A stretch of 64,000 bases of DNA from the NCBI RefSeq assembly GCF_001696615.3, contig NZ_CP032279.1, forward strand, positions 868,001 through 932,000, read 5' to 3'. The translations under genes and the position numbers were made by a program. The notes beneath the pieces were generated by a model, which saw only the letters and a list, made by a program, of their open reading frames with translations, did no database searches and was not told where the DNA came from. Below, piece after piece: positions 52,054 through 64,000 of this stretch; within the stretch, counting starts at the first letter, position 1, and every line of letters begins with the position of its first letter. This DNA is from Acinetobacter sp. WCHAc010034. GTDB taxonomy: Bacteria > Pseudomonadota > Gammaproteobacteria > Pseudomonadales > Moraxellaceae.

Positions 52054-53445
52054 TCAACTTTTATTCATTAAATGTAAAAAGTTCTCCTTTATTAGTTCTA
52101 ACTCTTTATTTTCGACTTCCTGCTGCCTTTTTTCAAACAATTGATTTCTCTTAATTTTTTTATTTTTCTCCTTGATTTCTTTTTTTGCAGCAATCACATC
52201 TGCAGGTAACTCCCCTTTAAAAAATATATCACGCGGCCCTACAGACGTTTTCACGATCCCTCCATTTCCACCTTTTTTCTGAAATGTATTTAGTGAGTAC
52301 ATACTTGGGTATTTATAGCGATAATAGCTTTGACTATATGTAAGATAAAAAATCGTCCTTTTTTCCAATTCTAGCCTTAACTTATCCTGCTTTAAAGATA
52401 TGCTGCACAGCGTCGCATTTAACTTTGATTTTCCGCTTGCAAGAAATGCAAAATGAAATGAACCATTTCTATTTTTAAAGCTATTTTTCCAAAAGCTGCC
52501 AAGAATCTCAGGCAACTGGTCTTCCATATGCTTATCAGTTTTTTTAAAAACAAAAATCATGCGAATATAAGTGTCTTTTATGTGGGAATACTCCCACTTC
52601 CCTAAAAACCCCTCCATTTGAGAAAAGAGTGAATGCTGCCTAATTCTATTTTTAAAACTCTTTAAGTATTTCTGTTTAGCATCCCCTGCATCTTCCAGCC
52701 TTGGTGGAAAACACAAATCCAACGCAATAAAGGTCAAAAATTTGTGTTGATCAAACAAGTTTGAAACATATTCACAAGCATTTTTATAACGAGCAGAGCA
52801 ATTCGTATTTATTGTATTCAACTTCTTTGCATGCTCTTTAGATAAGATTTTTTGATAAAAAATTTCAGATGTACCAAAGATTTTTCGCTTTTCATATAAA
52901 GTCGGAGTATCCGTAAATAACGTATTCACTGTTCTCTTCTGTGAATTGGAAGTACGACTCGGCACAGCAGCTATCTCAGCCCATAATCGATTTTTATCAT
53001 CCCAAATTCGATTAAAAAAATGAAGCGAATTATGCTCGATAGAGCTAAAACATTCTAAAAATAATTCTAAATCTAAACCAAATTGAATACATTGAGAGAA
53101 ATAAGTATTTTTTAGATCATTACGAATAGGCCGGTGCTCAAAAATACGATTAAATGTAAAAAAAAGTTGTTCTACAATTCGATACTCTACTCTTCTAAAT
53201 CCATCTTTTCTTATCACTTCTTCTTCAAAGGGCAAGTCATCACTAATCAACATATGAGTAATAAATTTTTCTACATTATTAATCATTTCAAGCTCATTTT
53301 CTTGCCTAAGTAATTTAACTTTGAGTAAGAGGTATCCTCGGTGAGTACTTTTTTGATTTCTTAATTCATCATAATTCAATAAGTTTTGCTGAAGTTCCTC
53401 AAGCAATACTGGTAATTTCTCAATTCTTCCTTTCAGCTTATTCAT
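52054..53445 (-). CDS. Gp2-like protein that lacks the HUH histidines
   Basis: The 463-residue product is strongly AT-rich at the DNA level and carries no recognised domain. The centre can be laid over the Gp2-like initiator at 47674: FLTFIALDLCF against LIAVRVDFGY, and GFLGKWEYSHIKDTYIRMIF against YVWKLEYGLKKGYHLHMMIF. The HxH is replaced by YIRM, so nicking is unlikely. The C-terminus has a Lys/Glu-rich coil. It may be a decayed or repurposed initiator, a regulator or a defence factor. Confidence 0.6.
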   Translation of the reverse strand: MNKLKGRIEKLPVLLEELQQNLLNYDELRNQKSTHRGYLLLKVKLLRQENELEMINNVEKFITHMLISDDLPFEEEVIRKDGFRRVEYRIVEQLFFTFNRIFEHRPIRNDLKNTYFSQCIQFGLDLELFLECFSSIEHNSLHFFNRIWDDKNRLWAEIAAVPSRTSNSQKRTVNTLFTDTPTLYEKRKIFGTSEIFYQKILSKEHAKKLNTINTNCSARYKNACEYVSNLFDQHKFLTFIALDLCFPPRLEDAGDAKQKYLKSFKNRIRQHSLFSQMEGFLGKWEYSHIKDTYIRMIFVFKKTDKHMEDQLPEILGSFWKNSFKNRNGSFHFAFLASGKSKLNATLCSISLKQDKLRLELEKRTIFYLTYSQSYYRYKYPSMYSLNTFQKKGGNGGIVKTSVGPRDIFFKGELPADVIAAKKEIKEKNKKIKRNQLFEKRQQEVENKELELIKENFLHLMNKS

Positions 53446-53704
53446 TTCCCACCACTATTCGATTAAAATTGCACATAAGTATAAAATTTCAATAAGTTAG
53501 ATTAATATTGAAATTATATTTTGTATAAAAAAAATTATTTTTCATTGAAAATTAGCATTTTTACACTTTAATTTAACTAAATATTATTTAGCAATATTTA
53601 TATATTAATATTTATTCAAGTTTTTACGATGAGTAATTTTTCGGAATTTTAGAATTTTGTTTACGATATCAATCTAATGGTTTAGTCCTTACAAGAATAA
53701 TTAG

Positions 53705-54023
53705 CTAGCCACTCTCCAGAGAGCCAAGCCAGTATTCAAAAATTGGCTGACGAACTATTTTTAGAAACTCAGCTCCATTCCATTCGGAAAGACTTAAAGA
53801 TTTCTCAAAGAGAACCAGCTGTAACGCCTGGGATCAAACAACCATCACTTTCAGCAATTAAAAAATTGTGGGAATGATCTTAGAGTTTCCCTATGAAAAG
53901 TATATTGATGCTATAAATAGAAAGCCCCATATTAATGTGGAACTTCCGACTGGAAAAAATATAGGATTCAATGTAGCACCAAGCACTATAAAATACAGAA
54001 CTCAGCCCCCTAAAACTGCCTAA
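53705..54023 (+). pseudogene. Decayed ORF near the tRNA end of the island
   Basis: A frame from 53705 (ASHSPESQASIQKL) to TGA 53875-53877, continuing after a shift as ILEFPYEKYIDAINRKPHI to TAA 54021-54023, reads as one interrupted protein of about 105 residues. I do not recognise the family. The rest of 53446-54265 shows no coding content. Confidence 0.4.
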
Positions 54024-54226
54024 TCAAACTGTCCAACTTTCATGGGTTAGATCACTTAATAACGCCTTTTTACTTTTAAGGATTCAACTTAACAAATTCA
54101 AATTGAGTTTAGATCACACTAAGATTTCAGTGAGGATTTTCTTATTCTTTCCTAAATCATCCTAATTAAGCTTATTATATCCAACTTTTTATGTGGGGTA
54201 GGTTGAGGGGTAAAACTATAGATAAA

Positions 54227-54258
54227 AAATAAGCCCTTGTAAAAACAAGGGCTTATTT
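54227..54258 (-). terminator. Terminator of tRNA-Ser
   Basis: AAATAAGCCCTTGT/ACAAGGGCTTATTT (14 bp, loop AAAA) lies eight bases downstream of the tRNA 3' end on the minus strand. Confidence 0.9.
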
Positions 54259-54265
54259 AGATATT

Positions 54266-54355
54266 TGGCGGAAGCGGTGAGATTCGAACTCACGGAGGAC
54301 TCGCGCCCTCGTCGGTTTTCAAGACCGGTGCATTAAACCGCTCTGCCACGCTTCC
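54266..54355 (-). tRNA. tRNA-Ser (anticodon UGA), with encoded CCA
   Basis: The 90-nt gene has the long variable arm of serine tRNAs, a TTCGAATC T-loop and an anticodon loop CTTGAAA giving UGA. CCA is encoded (54266-54268). Its 3' end faces the island at 43-54 kb, which is the classical integration target of phage-type integrases. No duplicate of the 3' end was found in the window. Confidence 0.95.
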
Positions 54356-54442
54356 ATGTGCGCCATCATACGGAGGTTTCCCTATGATGACAAGAGAAAA
54401 TTGCAGTCAAGCTATTCAAATGAATATTGTTTCACCAACTGC

Positions 54443-56524
<2,082 letters not shown>

Positions 56525-56631
56525 TTAGCGGGTTTTAAAAATTTTGGGATGACAATTTAGGAAATATTCTCGGTGTCTACGGTCAATTCTCTGCAGCCTG
56601 CCCTGCCAAGTCCATGACTTTTCCAGCCGAA

Positions 56632-56664
56632 ATAAAAAAAGCCAGTCATTTGAGTGACTGGCTT
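56632..56664 (-). terminator. Terminator after dld
   Basis: AAGCCAGTCA/TGACTGGCTT (10 bp) with an A-run at 56633-56640 gives stem plus U-run on the minus strand, downstream of the dld stop. Confidence 0.88.
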
Positions 56665-56703
56665 AATCTGCAGAACTGCAGTGTAGCCTTTAAAGGCCCA
56701 AGC

Positions 56704-58401
56704 TTATTTCCAATGCTTCAGCTTGCTGGTCTGGCCGATGCCCACGTTGAAGCTGTTGGTCGGATCCAGTTTCTGATAATGCGTTCTTAACGCCGGCTTA
56801 GCGACATACAGGTGGCCGACGTTGTGCTCCGCCGGATATTCCGCACCGCGGTCATCCAGCAGGTGCCACATCTGATGCTCCATCGCCAAAGGGTCGACGC
56901 CTTTTTTCACAATATAGTCCTGATGGAACACATGGCAGAGGAAATGCCCGTAATACAGCTTATGCAGGATCAGGTCATCCATTGCCTTCGGCAGGGTTTC
57001 CACCCATTCGCGGTCATTGCGGCGCAGGGCGATATCCAGCGCCACAATATCTTCCACTTCACTGCGGTGCGTGTCCCGGTAGCGGATGGCCGCGCCGGCA
57101 ACGGCAAAGCGGTGCAGGAAGGCTTTGCGCCCTTCTTCATCGCTGCAGTGGAAGTAGCTGCCTGAAGTTCTGGACTGGAAATAGCCTTTCAGGAATTCCT
57201 CAGCCAGCGCGGCATCCTGATTTTCAATGCGGATCACCAGATGATGCTCATACAGGTCGCGGAAGTCATTCATGCGCTGCGGCAAATGGTTCGGCAGGAA
57301 TTTCGTCACCAGCTGCAGCATTTTATCTGACAGGCCTTTCATGCCGATTCTTTCCAGATAGCCGTCAACCTTGTCCTTCATGGCGAAAGCTGCCGGCACT
57401 TTAGCCGTGCCGAACTTTTCAATGAACATGAAGGTGTCTTTGCCGTACTCCGCGCCAATATCATAGGCTACGCGGTGAATGTATTCCCCTGCAATCGGCA
57501 GGCGCGGCAGATCTTTCAGCAGGAAACGGCGGATTTCGGTCAGGTCATCATGCGAATTGGTGCCGACATAGAACACCTGGCTTGGAATTTTCTCAAAAGT
57601 ATCCAAACGCACCGCAAAAACGCAGACTTTGCCGGCAGAACCCGATGCTTCATATAGGCGCGACGGGTCGGCATTAAAGCGCGCAGGGGTATTTTCATCC
57701 ACCTGCTTAACATCATGTGAATAGCGCTGGTCAGATGCGCAGCAGCCTGAATTATTTTCAATGTCTGCAGTCTGGTAGTTTTTATTTTCCAGCCTGCTCA
57801 GGATTTCTTCAGGGCTTGAACCCAGATTCACCCCAAGATGGTTGACCAGCTCCAGTTCGCCGGCATCATTGACCCGCGCATACAGCGCAAGCTCGGTATA
57901 GGCTGGGCCGCGGCGCACCAGCGCCCCGCCGGAGTTGTTGCAGACGCCGCCTAGAACCGATGCGCCGATGCAGGATGAGCCGATCACCGAATGCGGCTCG
58001 CGGTTGAACTGCGCCAGCTCTTTTTCCAGCCGGTCTAAAGTTGCGCCCGGCAGGCAAATTACCTGCTTGCCTTCATTAATCACCTGAATGCCGGCCAGGC
58101 GGCGCGTGCTGATCAGCACCACCGGGCGGTCATAGTCATCGCCGAATGGCGTTGAGCCGCCGGTCAGCCCGGTATTGGCAGCCTGCATAATCACGATGCA
58201 GTCCGCATCAACCGCAGCTTTCAGCACATGCCACTGCTCCACCAAAGACCCGGGAGCAACCACAGCCAGAACCTGTCCTGAGCCGTAGCGCCGGCCTTGG
58301 CGGTACAGGCGCGTGTCGTTGTCATCGGTTAAGACGTGCTGCTTGCCCACAATGCCGATGAGCTTCTGAATGGTTTGCTGTGGACTTAATTGAGCTGACA
58401 T
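56704..58401 (-). CDS. dld: Quinone-dependent D-lactate dehydrogenase
   Basis: The 565-residue FAD enzyme oxidises D-lactate to pyruvate and passes electrons to the quinone pool. It has the FAD_binding_4 fold (MQAANTGLTGGSTPFG, CNNSGGALVRRGPAY) and the Dld-type membrane-associated C-terminal domain. It lies 371 bases after lldD, separated by a stem-loop at 58730-58762, so it may be read through at a reduced level or have its own promoter. Confidence 0.95.
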   Translation of the reverse strand: MSAQLSPQQTIQKLIGIVGKQHVLTDDNDTRLYRQGRRYGSGQVLAVVAPGSLVEQWHVLKAAVDADCIVIMQAANTGLTGGSTPFGDDYDRPVVLISTRRLAGIQVINEGKQVICLPGATLDRLEKELAQFNREPHSVIGSSCIGASVLGGVCNNSGGALVRRGPAYTELALYARVNDAGELELVNHLGVNLGSSPEEILSRLENKNYQTADIENNSGCCASDQRYSHDVKQVDENTPARFNADPSRLYEASGSAGKVCVFAVRLDTFEKIPSQVFYVGTNSHDDLTEIRRFLLKDLPRLPIAGEYIHRVAYDIGAEYGKDTFMFIEKFGTAKVPAAFAMKDKVDGYLERIGMKGLSDKMLQLVTKFLPNHLPQRMNDFRDLYEHHLVIRIENQDAALAEEFLKGYFQSRTSGSYFHCSDEEGRKAFLHRFAVAGAAIRYRDTHRSEVEDIVALDIALRRNDREWVETLPKAMDDLILHKLYYGHFLCHVFHQDYIVKKGVDPLAMEHQMWHLLDDRGAEYPAEHNVGHLYVAKPALRTHYQKLDPTNSFNVGIGQTSKLKHWK

Positions 58402-58729
58402 ACTTCTAATCCTTTCCTAAAGTTATTCTTAGCCCTTTACCGCTTTTTAAATAAGCTCTTAGAAATATTTTAATCACTAAATAATGAACATTTGATGCGC
58501 GGAAACGCTGTCTGCCGCCGCTTGAGATTTGCGCGCCGCAAGATATGGCGCTCAAGGCTTTTGCTGAAATTCATTCTATTTTGCCATGAGCAGGTTCAGC
58601 GTCCGGCAAATGACTTTCTAAGCAAAGGCCGCTTTTCATTTTCCTGTTCAGAAATCAAAAAGCCTTGATGAATAAAATCTGCCTGCCCCGCCCCGAACCA
58701 TAGGTAATGCAGGAATAAAGCAGAGAGAG

Positions 58730-58762
58730 AACAGCCCTGCTTTTTAAAAGCAAGGCTGTTCA
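58730..58762 (-). terminator. Stem-loop between lldD and dld
   Basis: GAACAGCC/GGCTGTTC (58730-58737 with 58755-58762) with an internal AAAAGC pairing forms a stable hairpin just after the lldD stop. There is no clear U-run, so it may lower read-through into dld or protect mRNA ends. The rest of 58402-58729 shows no gene. Confidence 0.6.
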
Positions 58763-58772
58763 AGATTCAGAA

Positions 58773-59927
58773 TTACTCAGCCAGTTCTCTTTCCAGCTTA
58801 ACCAGGCAGTCTTCAGTAATGTCTGCAATGGTTTTAGCGCCTGTCAGCGTCATCGCCACGCGCATTTCCTTGTCAATCAAATCCAGAAGATTTGAAACAC
58901 CGGCGCCACCAGCTGCGCCCAGCGCATATACAAATGCGCGGCCCAGCATGCAGGTGTCTGCACCCATAGCCAGCATGCGCACTACATCCAAGCCATTGCG
59001 GATGCCTGAATCCGCTAAGATTTTAATGTCGCCTTTCACCGCGTCCGCAATCGGCGGCAAAGCGCGCGCAGAAGACAGAACGCCGTCCAGCTGGCGGCCG
59101 CCGTGATTCGACACCACAATGCCGTCAGCGCCGAAGCGCACCGCATCTTTAGCGTCTTCAGGGTCAAGAATGCCCTTAATCACAATTGGGCCGTCCCAGA
59201 ACTCGCGGATCCATTCCAGGTCTTTCCACGAAATTGACGGATCAAAGTTGCTGCCCAGCCAGCCGATATAGTCTTCAAGGCCTGTCGGCTTGCCTAAGTA
59301 TTTAGAGATGTTGCCCAGGTCATGCGGGCGGCCCATCAGGCCGATGTTCCATGCCCAGTGCGGGTGGAGGCATGACTGCATATAGCGGCGCATGGCAGCG
59401 TTCTGGCCGCTCATGCCTGAATGCGCATCGCGGTAGCGCGCGCCCGGCACCGGCATGTCTACAGTAAACACCAGCGTTGAACAGCCGGCAGCTTTAGCGC
59501 GCTCCAGAGCATTTTTCATAAAGCCGCGGTCACGCAGCACATACAACTGGAACCACATTGGGCGCTGAATCGCCGGCGCAACTTCTTCAATCGGGCAGAC
59601 TGAAACCGTAGACAGGGTGAACGGAATGCCTTTTTTGTCGGCAGCTACAGCGGCCTGAACTTCACCGCGGCGCGCATACATGCCGGTTAAGCCGACAGGC
59701 GACAGCGCTACCGGCATCGCTAAAGTTTCGTCAAACAGTTTGGTTTCCAGACTCAGCTGCGACATGTCATTCAGCACGCGCTGCCTTAAAGCGACTTTGG
59801 ATAAATCTTCAACATTGCGCTTTAATGTATATTCCGCATATGCGCCGCCATCAATATAGTGGAAAAGAAAGGGCGGCAAACGGCGTCTCGCGGCTTCACG
59901 ATAATCATTCGCAGAAGAAATAATCAT
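58773..59927 (-). CDS. lldD: L-lactate dehydrogenase (FMN, quinone-linked)
   Basis: The 384-residue FMN enzyme of the alpha-hydroxy-acid oxidase family oxidises L-lactate to pyruvate at the membrane. It has the catalytic His of [11 protein letters not shown], the FMN-binding [14 protein letters not shown] and [14 protein letters not shown] (here [10 protein letters not shown]) segments, and a TIM barrel. It starts two bases after the lldR stop. Confidence 0.96.
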   Translation of the reverse strand: MIISSANDYREAARRRLPPFLFHYIDGGAYAEYTLKRNVEDLSKVALRQRVLNDMSQLSLETKLFDETLAMPVALSPVGLTGMYARRGEVQAAVAADKKGIPFTLSTVSVCPIEEVAPAIQRPMWFQLYVLRDRGFMKNALERAKAAGCSTLVFTVDMPVPGARYRDAHSGMSGQNAAMRRYMQSCLHPHWAWNIGLMGRPHDLGNISKYLGKPTGLEDYIGWLGSNFDPSISWKDLEWIREFWDGPIVIKGILDPEDAKDAVRFGADGIVVSNHGGRQLDGVLSSARALPPIADAVKGDIKILADSGIRNGLDVVRMLAMGADTCMLGRAFVYALGAAGGAGVSNLLDLIDKEMRVAMTLTGAKTIADITEDCLVKLERELAE

Positions 59928-59929
59928 GG

Positions 59930-60673
59930 TTATATCCTGTTTAATCTACTGGCGCGCTGGCGACGGGCATCTTCCTCATCAATCGAGCGCACCTGTTGGA
60001 CTACAAATTCAATGTGCCCGCAGACTGCATTTCGGGCAGCTTCCGGGTCACGGCGTTCAATTGCATGCATCACCTGAAAGTGCTGGTCATGCAATTGATC
60101 AAAACGGTGAGATTCGGTATAGACTTTGCGCCGTCCTAAAACGACGTTGTACTGCAGCAAGTCAAACAAGCCGCGCATCATCTGTATCAGCACTAAATTA
60201 TGCGAGGCTTCAGCAATCGCCAAATGGAACTTGGCGTCTGCAATAGAGGCCTGATTGTCATCGCCAATCGACTGATAATGCGCAATCTGCTCATAGCATC
60301 TGCGGATATTTTCCATATCTTCCGGCGTCGCGCGCCGGGCAGCGTACCATGCCGTTCCGCCTTCCAGAATGCTGCGCGCTTCCTGCACATCAAAACGGTA
60401 AGCGGGGTCCTGGTCAATCAAGCCGCTTAAAGGCTCTACAATCTGATGATTGGACCAGTTGGACGGCAGCTGCTGCAGAAAAGTCCCCGACCCTGCCTTG
60501 CTGACCAGCATGCCTTTGCTGGCTAAATGCTGAATCGCTTCACGCAGGGAGGAGCGGGAAACTCCGAGCTGCTCGCATAATTTGCGTTCTGCAGGCAAAC
60601 GGTCTCCGACTTGCATCTTGTTCTGTTCGATCAATATGCGCAGCTGCTGTACGGCTTGGTCGGAGACTTTCAT
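59930..60673 (-). CDS. lldR: Lactate-responsive GntR regulator LldR
   Basis: The 247-residue protein has an N-terminal GntR winged helix ([23 protein letters not shown] core) and a C-terminal FCD ligand domain with His residues typical for metal-assisted lactate binding. It represses lldP-lldR-lldD-dld until L-lactate is present. It lies 32 bases after lldP. Two matching operators lie in front of lldP. Confidence 0.93.
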   Translation of the reverse strand: MKVSDQAVQQLRILIEQNKMQVGDRLPAERKLCEQLGVSRSSLREAIQHLASKGMLVSKAGSGTFLQQLPSNWSNHQIVEPLSGLIDQDPAYRFDVQEARSILEGGTAWYAARRATPEDMENIRRCYEQIAHYQSIGDDNQASIADAKFHLAIAEASHNLVLIQMMRGLFDLLQYNVVLGRRKVYTESHRFDQLHDQHFQVMHAIERRDPEAARNAVCGHIEFVVQQVRSIDEEDARRQRASRLNRI

Positions 60674-60705
60674 CTGCTTTTCTCAACTCTTGGCTAAAAT
60701 CAGTG

Positions 60706-62376
60706 CTATGGAATCATCCATGGGAACACGTAGGCTTGCAGGGTAACCATAATACCCATCATGATTGTGAACGTTATACTGTGTTTTACGGTAAAACGGA
60801 ACAAATCAGATTCTTTGCCTACCAGGCCCACCGCCGCACAGGCGATTGCAATTGACTGAGGGGAAATCATTTTACCCGTCACGCCGCCGCTGGTATTGGC
60901 TGCCACCAGCAGCACTTCCGGCACGCCAATCTGCTGCGCAGTCGTTGCCTGCAAGGCGCCAAACAAGGCATTGGCAGAGGTGTCTGAACCGGTCAGGAAT
61001 ACCCCAATCCAGCCTAGGAACGGCGAGAAGAAGGTAAAGGCGTTGCCCGTATGCGCCAGCGCTAAAGCCAAGGTCGCAGACATGCCTGAATAATTAGCGA
61101 TAAAGGCAAATGACAGCACCATGCCAATCGAGTAAATCGGCACTTTCAGTTCATTCAGTGTTTCGCCAAAAGCTTTTACCGCGTCTTTCGGCTTCATTTT
61201 CAGGAACAGAATGGTGATCACGGCTGCAATCATAATCGCTGTCCCTGTTGCAGAGATCCAGTCGAATTTATAAATTGCGTCGTAGTCTTTAATTTCCGGC
61301 ACAACCGGCGGCATTTTCTGCACCAGCTGATGCAGGAACGGCACTTTAATTGAAATGACCAAGTCATGCAGCGCGCCGTCTTTCGTGAACAGGTCTTTAA
61401 ACGGCTTGACGCTCCAGATTGTCACCATTACGGTTAAGATCGCAAATGGAGACCATGCTTTGGCAATTTGGCCAATGCTGTATTTCTGCTGCTTTTGCGC
61501 TTCAAGATTTTCATCAATCGAAGCATCCTGGTCGGCAAAGCGGAAAATGTGCTTCGGCTTCCAGTATTTCAGCAGGATAGTCAGCGACACTAAAGAAGCA
61601 ATCGCAGCAGTGATGTCCGGAAGTTCCGGGCCGACAAAGTTCGAAGTCAGGTACTGCGCAATCGCAAATGAACCCGCGCCGACAATCACTGCAGGCCAAG
61701 TTTCCTTAACGCCGCGCCAGCCATCCATAATCGCCATGATCCAGAACAGCACGATTGGCACCATAAACGGCAGCTGACGGCCAACCATCTGGCTGATTTC
61801 CATGGTGTCTACGCCAGACACCTGCCCTGCAACAATAATTGGAATACCCATTGCGCCAAACGCGACCGGCGCGGTGTTCACAATCAAGCACAGGCCGGCT
61901 GCGTAAAGCGGCTTAAAGCCCAAGCCGACCAGCAGCGCTGCCGTAATTGCTACGGGCGCGCCAAAGCCTGCAGCGCCTTCAAGGAAGGTACCGAAAGCAA
62001 AGCCGACCAGCAGCATCTGCAGGCGCTGATCTTCAGTAATCGAAAGGATTGAAGAGCGGATAATGTCAAACTGGCCGGTTTTTACTGAAATTTTATACAG
62101 GAAAACCGCGCCGATGATGATCCAGGCAATTGGCCACAGGCCATAGAAAAAGCCGTAAACCATGGATGCAAAGGCCATCGCTGCCGGCATTTGATAGGCG
62201 AAAAGCGAAACCGTTAAAGCTAAAGCAACCGTAATTGTGCCCGCCACACTGCCCTTCAGGCGGAATACGGCTAAGGCCAAAAAGAAGAAAATAATTGGAA
62301 TAAGGGCAATTGCGCTTGAAAGCCAAATATTCCCCATCGGGTCATAAATTTGCTGCCATTGCTGAAGCATTGTCAT
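60706..62376 (-). CDS. lldP: L-lactate permease
   Basis: The 556-residue LctP/LldP-family transporter imports lactate with protons. About 13-14 membrane helices are predicted, with the conserved [21 protein letters not shown] and [13 protein letters not shown] segments. It is the first gene of the lactate-utilisation operon. Confidence 0.95.
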   Translation of the reverse strand: MTMLQQWQQIYDPMGNIWLSSAIALIPIIFFFLALAVFRLKGSVAGTITVALALTVSLFAYQMPAAMAFASMVYGFFYGLWPIAWIIIGAVFLYKISVKTGQFDIIRSSILSITEDQRLQMLLVGFAFGTFLEGAAGFGAPVAITAALLVGLGFKPLYAAGLCLIVNTAPVAFGAMGIPIIVAGQVSGVDTMEISQMVGRQLPFMVPIVLFWIMAIMDGWRGVKETWPAVIVGAGSFAIAQYLTSNFVGPELPDITAAIASLVSLTILLKYWKPKHIFRFADQDASIDENLEAQKQQKYSIGQIAKAWSPFAILTVMVTIWSVKPFKDLFTKDGALHDLVISIKVPFLHQLVQKMPPVVPEIKDYDAIYKFDWISATGTAIMIAAVITILFLKMKPKDAVKAFGETLNELKVPIYSIGMVLSFAFIANYSGMSATLALALAHTGNAFTFFSPFLGWIGVFLTGSDTSANALFGALQATTAQQIGVPEVLLVAANTSGGVTGKMISPQSIAIACAAVGLVGKESDLFRFTVKHSITFTIMMGIMVTLQAYVFPWMIP

Positions 62377-62437
62377 CTCCTTGAAATGCTTTCCAGAATA
62401 AGGAATGGTCCGGCCATACCGATCAAATCTTTATCAG

Positions 62438-62452
62438 ATTGGTATGACCAAT
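62438..62452. promoter_or_regulatory. LldR operator 1
   Basis: ATTGGTATGACCAAT is a perfect palindrome apart from the centre and fits the FadR-subfamily GntR pattern TGGTnnnACCA. The E. coli LldR sites read ATTGGCCCTACCAAT. It lies 62 bases before the lldP start. Confidence 0.8.
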
Positions 62453-62539
62453 ATGCATTTGAAATAAAAAAAACACTTTTTAATAATGAATATCCTACTT
62501 TTTGTCGATTTAAAGATCAATTATTAATTTATAATTCAT

Positions 62540-62554
62540 AATTGGTCATACCAG
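62540..62554. promoter_or_regulatory. LldR operator 2
   Basis: ATTGGTCATACCAGT is a second LldR-type site, about 102 bases from the first, reproducing the two-operator layout of E. coli lld. A weaker related palindrome (TGGTCCGGCCA, 62406-62416) lies nearer lldP. Confidence 0.75.
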
Positions 62555-62837
62555 TAATAATGTTTTAAATAACGGCAATTTGCATAAACAATAATGATTT
62601 GCATTTATCACAATCAAATTAATCATCTAATTTATAATGCTTTTTTATAAAAATTGAAAAAACAGCGTCGCCTTATTAGACTTTAGTCTAATACCCCTGT
62701 TTTTTAACGCATTTGACGCAATAAAAAGCGCGATGCTCCGCGCGCTATTGCCAATAACTGAGCAGCAACAGGCAGAGCAGCGCGCGCAGGGCTAAAAAGC
62801 AGACGGCGCGGAGCGGCCGCCTTTAAAGCATAGCCCT

Positions 62838-63188
62838 TTATTTTTCCCATTGCTTAGCGGTAGATTTCCATAAAACAATCGCGCCCAGAACTGTGCCGAC
62901 CGGAAAGCTGAACAGCATCAATACCGCCATAATCCGCGACAGCAGCAGCCCCTGATTGGCGCCTTTTTTGACTTTCATGCAGGCCAAGGCGTTCAGCCCA
63001 ATCATCGCCAAAACTGCAAGGCTCAGCAGGGCCAGCTCCAGCGGCTGCATGGCGCTTTGCTGATACTCCAAATACCAGACAATGGCCAACGCGCAGCTCA
63101 GCAGCCCAGCATAAATGCCGTGCACAAGGCTGGCGGTTTCATTTTTGTTTTGCTGCTGCGGATAAAGCGGCGGAACTGAATAAGCCAT
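62838..63188 (-). CDS. Small membrane protein of unknown function
   Basis: The 116-residue product from ATG 63188 has four membrane helices in pairs around short loops, with a Lys-rich cytosolic turn (CMKVKKGANQG). Members of this type in Acinetobacter are uncharacterised. The upstream extension to 63299 has no ribosome site. It is monocistronic between lldP and argG. Confidence 0.65.
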   Translation of the reverse strand: MAYSVPPLYPQQQNKNETASLVHGIYAGLLSCALAIVWYLEYQQSAMQPLELALLSLAVLAMIGLNALACMKVKKGANQGLLLSRIMAVLMLFSFPVGTVLGAIVLWKSTAKQWEK

Positions 63189-63559
63189 GAGAAACTGCCC
63201 CTGTATTGAAAATATAAAATTCTGATTAAAGTGCTGATTGATGCGGATAAAGCGCTGCGGCCCCGCCTCACTATAGGCAGCCTGCCTGCGCCAGATCAAG
63301 AAAATTCAGCATTTTCCGGCGCGGCCCGGCAATCCGCAGCCCTGCCGGAACTGCAGCAGCGCAAACAATAACGCCTCCCTCCATGCAGCCTCAGCCAGAT
63401 CCTCCCATACGCATGCATAAAGCGCCTGACCGCGCCTTCCGCCTGAAGTATGCGCGCCTGCGCCCGGTTTCCGGCCGATTATTCAGCAAACAGCGCCAGA
63501 TTCTTCGATAAAGATCAGATCATCAAACTGATTTTTTTATGGATTGTGATTTTTTTGAG

Positions 63560-63590
63560 AAAAAAAACACAAGTAAAAGTGCTACAATGC
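63560..63590 (+). promoter_or_regulatory. Probable argG promoter
   Basis: A TACAAT -10 (63583-63588) with an extended TGC-like lead (AGTGC) stands 68 bases before the argG start. The -35 region is A-rich and not clear. The remainder of 63189-63655 contains no gene. Confidence 0.45.
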
Positions 63591-63637
63591 ATAGTTTACA
63601 AATTCTCCTTGGCCGCCAATTCATGGTGCCTATTTGA

Positions 63638-64000
<363 letters not shown>

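Noticed and set aside
43027..54265. CRISPR array or complete known defence system in the island
   Set aside because: No regularly spaced repeats, nuclease, helicase, restriction or toxin-antitoxin signature was seen.

Overview
The window looks like chromosomal DNA of an Acinetobacter (Moraxellaceae). The strongest markers are a UmuDAb-type SOS regulator divergent from a DdrR homologue, an AT-rich genome with frequent short-stem terminators, and E. coli-type lldPRD-dld and argG loci. It mixes ordinary chromosome with a long accessory stretch of metal, stress and mobile-element genes. The species cannot be fixed from sequence alone.

Region by region. (1) 1-9617: the end of an IS256-family element abuts a chalcone-isomerase-like gene and an OmpR-type regulator. 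Converging on them is a tightly overlapping minus-strand operon (desaturase, FAD oxidoreductase, DUF1365, CFA-synthase-like methyltransferase, DUF1295 membrane reductase, second CFA-like methyltransferase, histidine kinase), preceded by a lipocalin. This looks like a lipid-modification module of the kind tied to light and singlet-oxygen stress in other proteobacteria. (2) 10318-14334: cold-shock protein, two small unknown genes, nudC with a structured leader ending in a terminator, then an Fe-S photolyase with its usual small companions DUF2256 and DUF2805. (3) 14516-20772: periplasmic hydroxyisourate hydrolase and an HbpS/GlcG protein, divergent from a CusRS/HprRS-like two-component system with a matching DNA box, followed by a MacAB-like ABC exporter. 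(4) 20836-25908: IS5 fragment, IS3-family element, a ZnuD-like TonB receptor with a Zur-like box, and a fossil IS481 element with intact CTAG target duplication. (5) 26004-29273: LprI-like protein, YcaQ-like glycosylase, umuDAb/ddrR around an SOS-type palindrome, and an integrase remnant. (6) 29295-38334: heavy-metal RND efflux operon with its own two-component system, then a cytochrome b561. (7) 38582-42713: a four-gene minus-strand cluster ("thermostable hemolysin" family protein, ANL adenylating enzyme, HxE-type Fe/2-oxoglutarate oxygenase, SDR) behind a Fur-like box. This is the best candidate for an undescribed biosynthetic system. (8) 43027-54023: a mobile-element backbone (two AlpA regulators, RDF-like protein, YqaJ exonuclease, DUF932, Gp2-like initiator, Icd/Ash-like ORF) carrying small cargo genes. 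It ends beside tRNA-Ser(UGA) but has no integrase. (9) 54443-64000: more GC-rich core genome: fadH, dld, lldD, lldR, lldP with two LldR operators, a small membrane protein, and the start of argG.

How the parts work together: regions 1-2 probably protect membrane and DNA against photo-oxidative damage. Regions 3-6 handle oxidative, zinc and heavy-metal stress plus the SOS response. Region 7 probably makes a small acyl- or amino-acid-derived product under iron limitation. Region 8 is a tRNA-linked island whose last large gene appears to be a catalytically altered relative of its own replication initiator.
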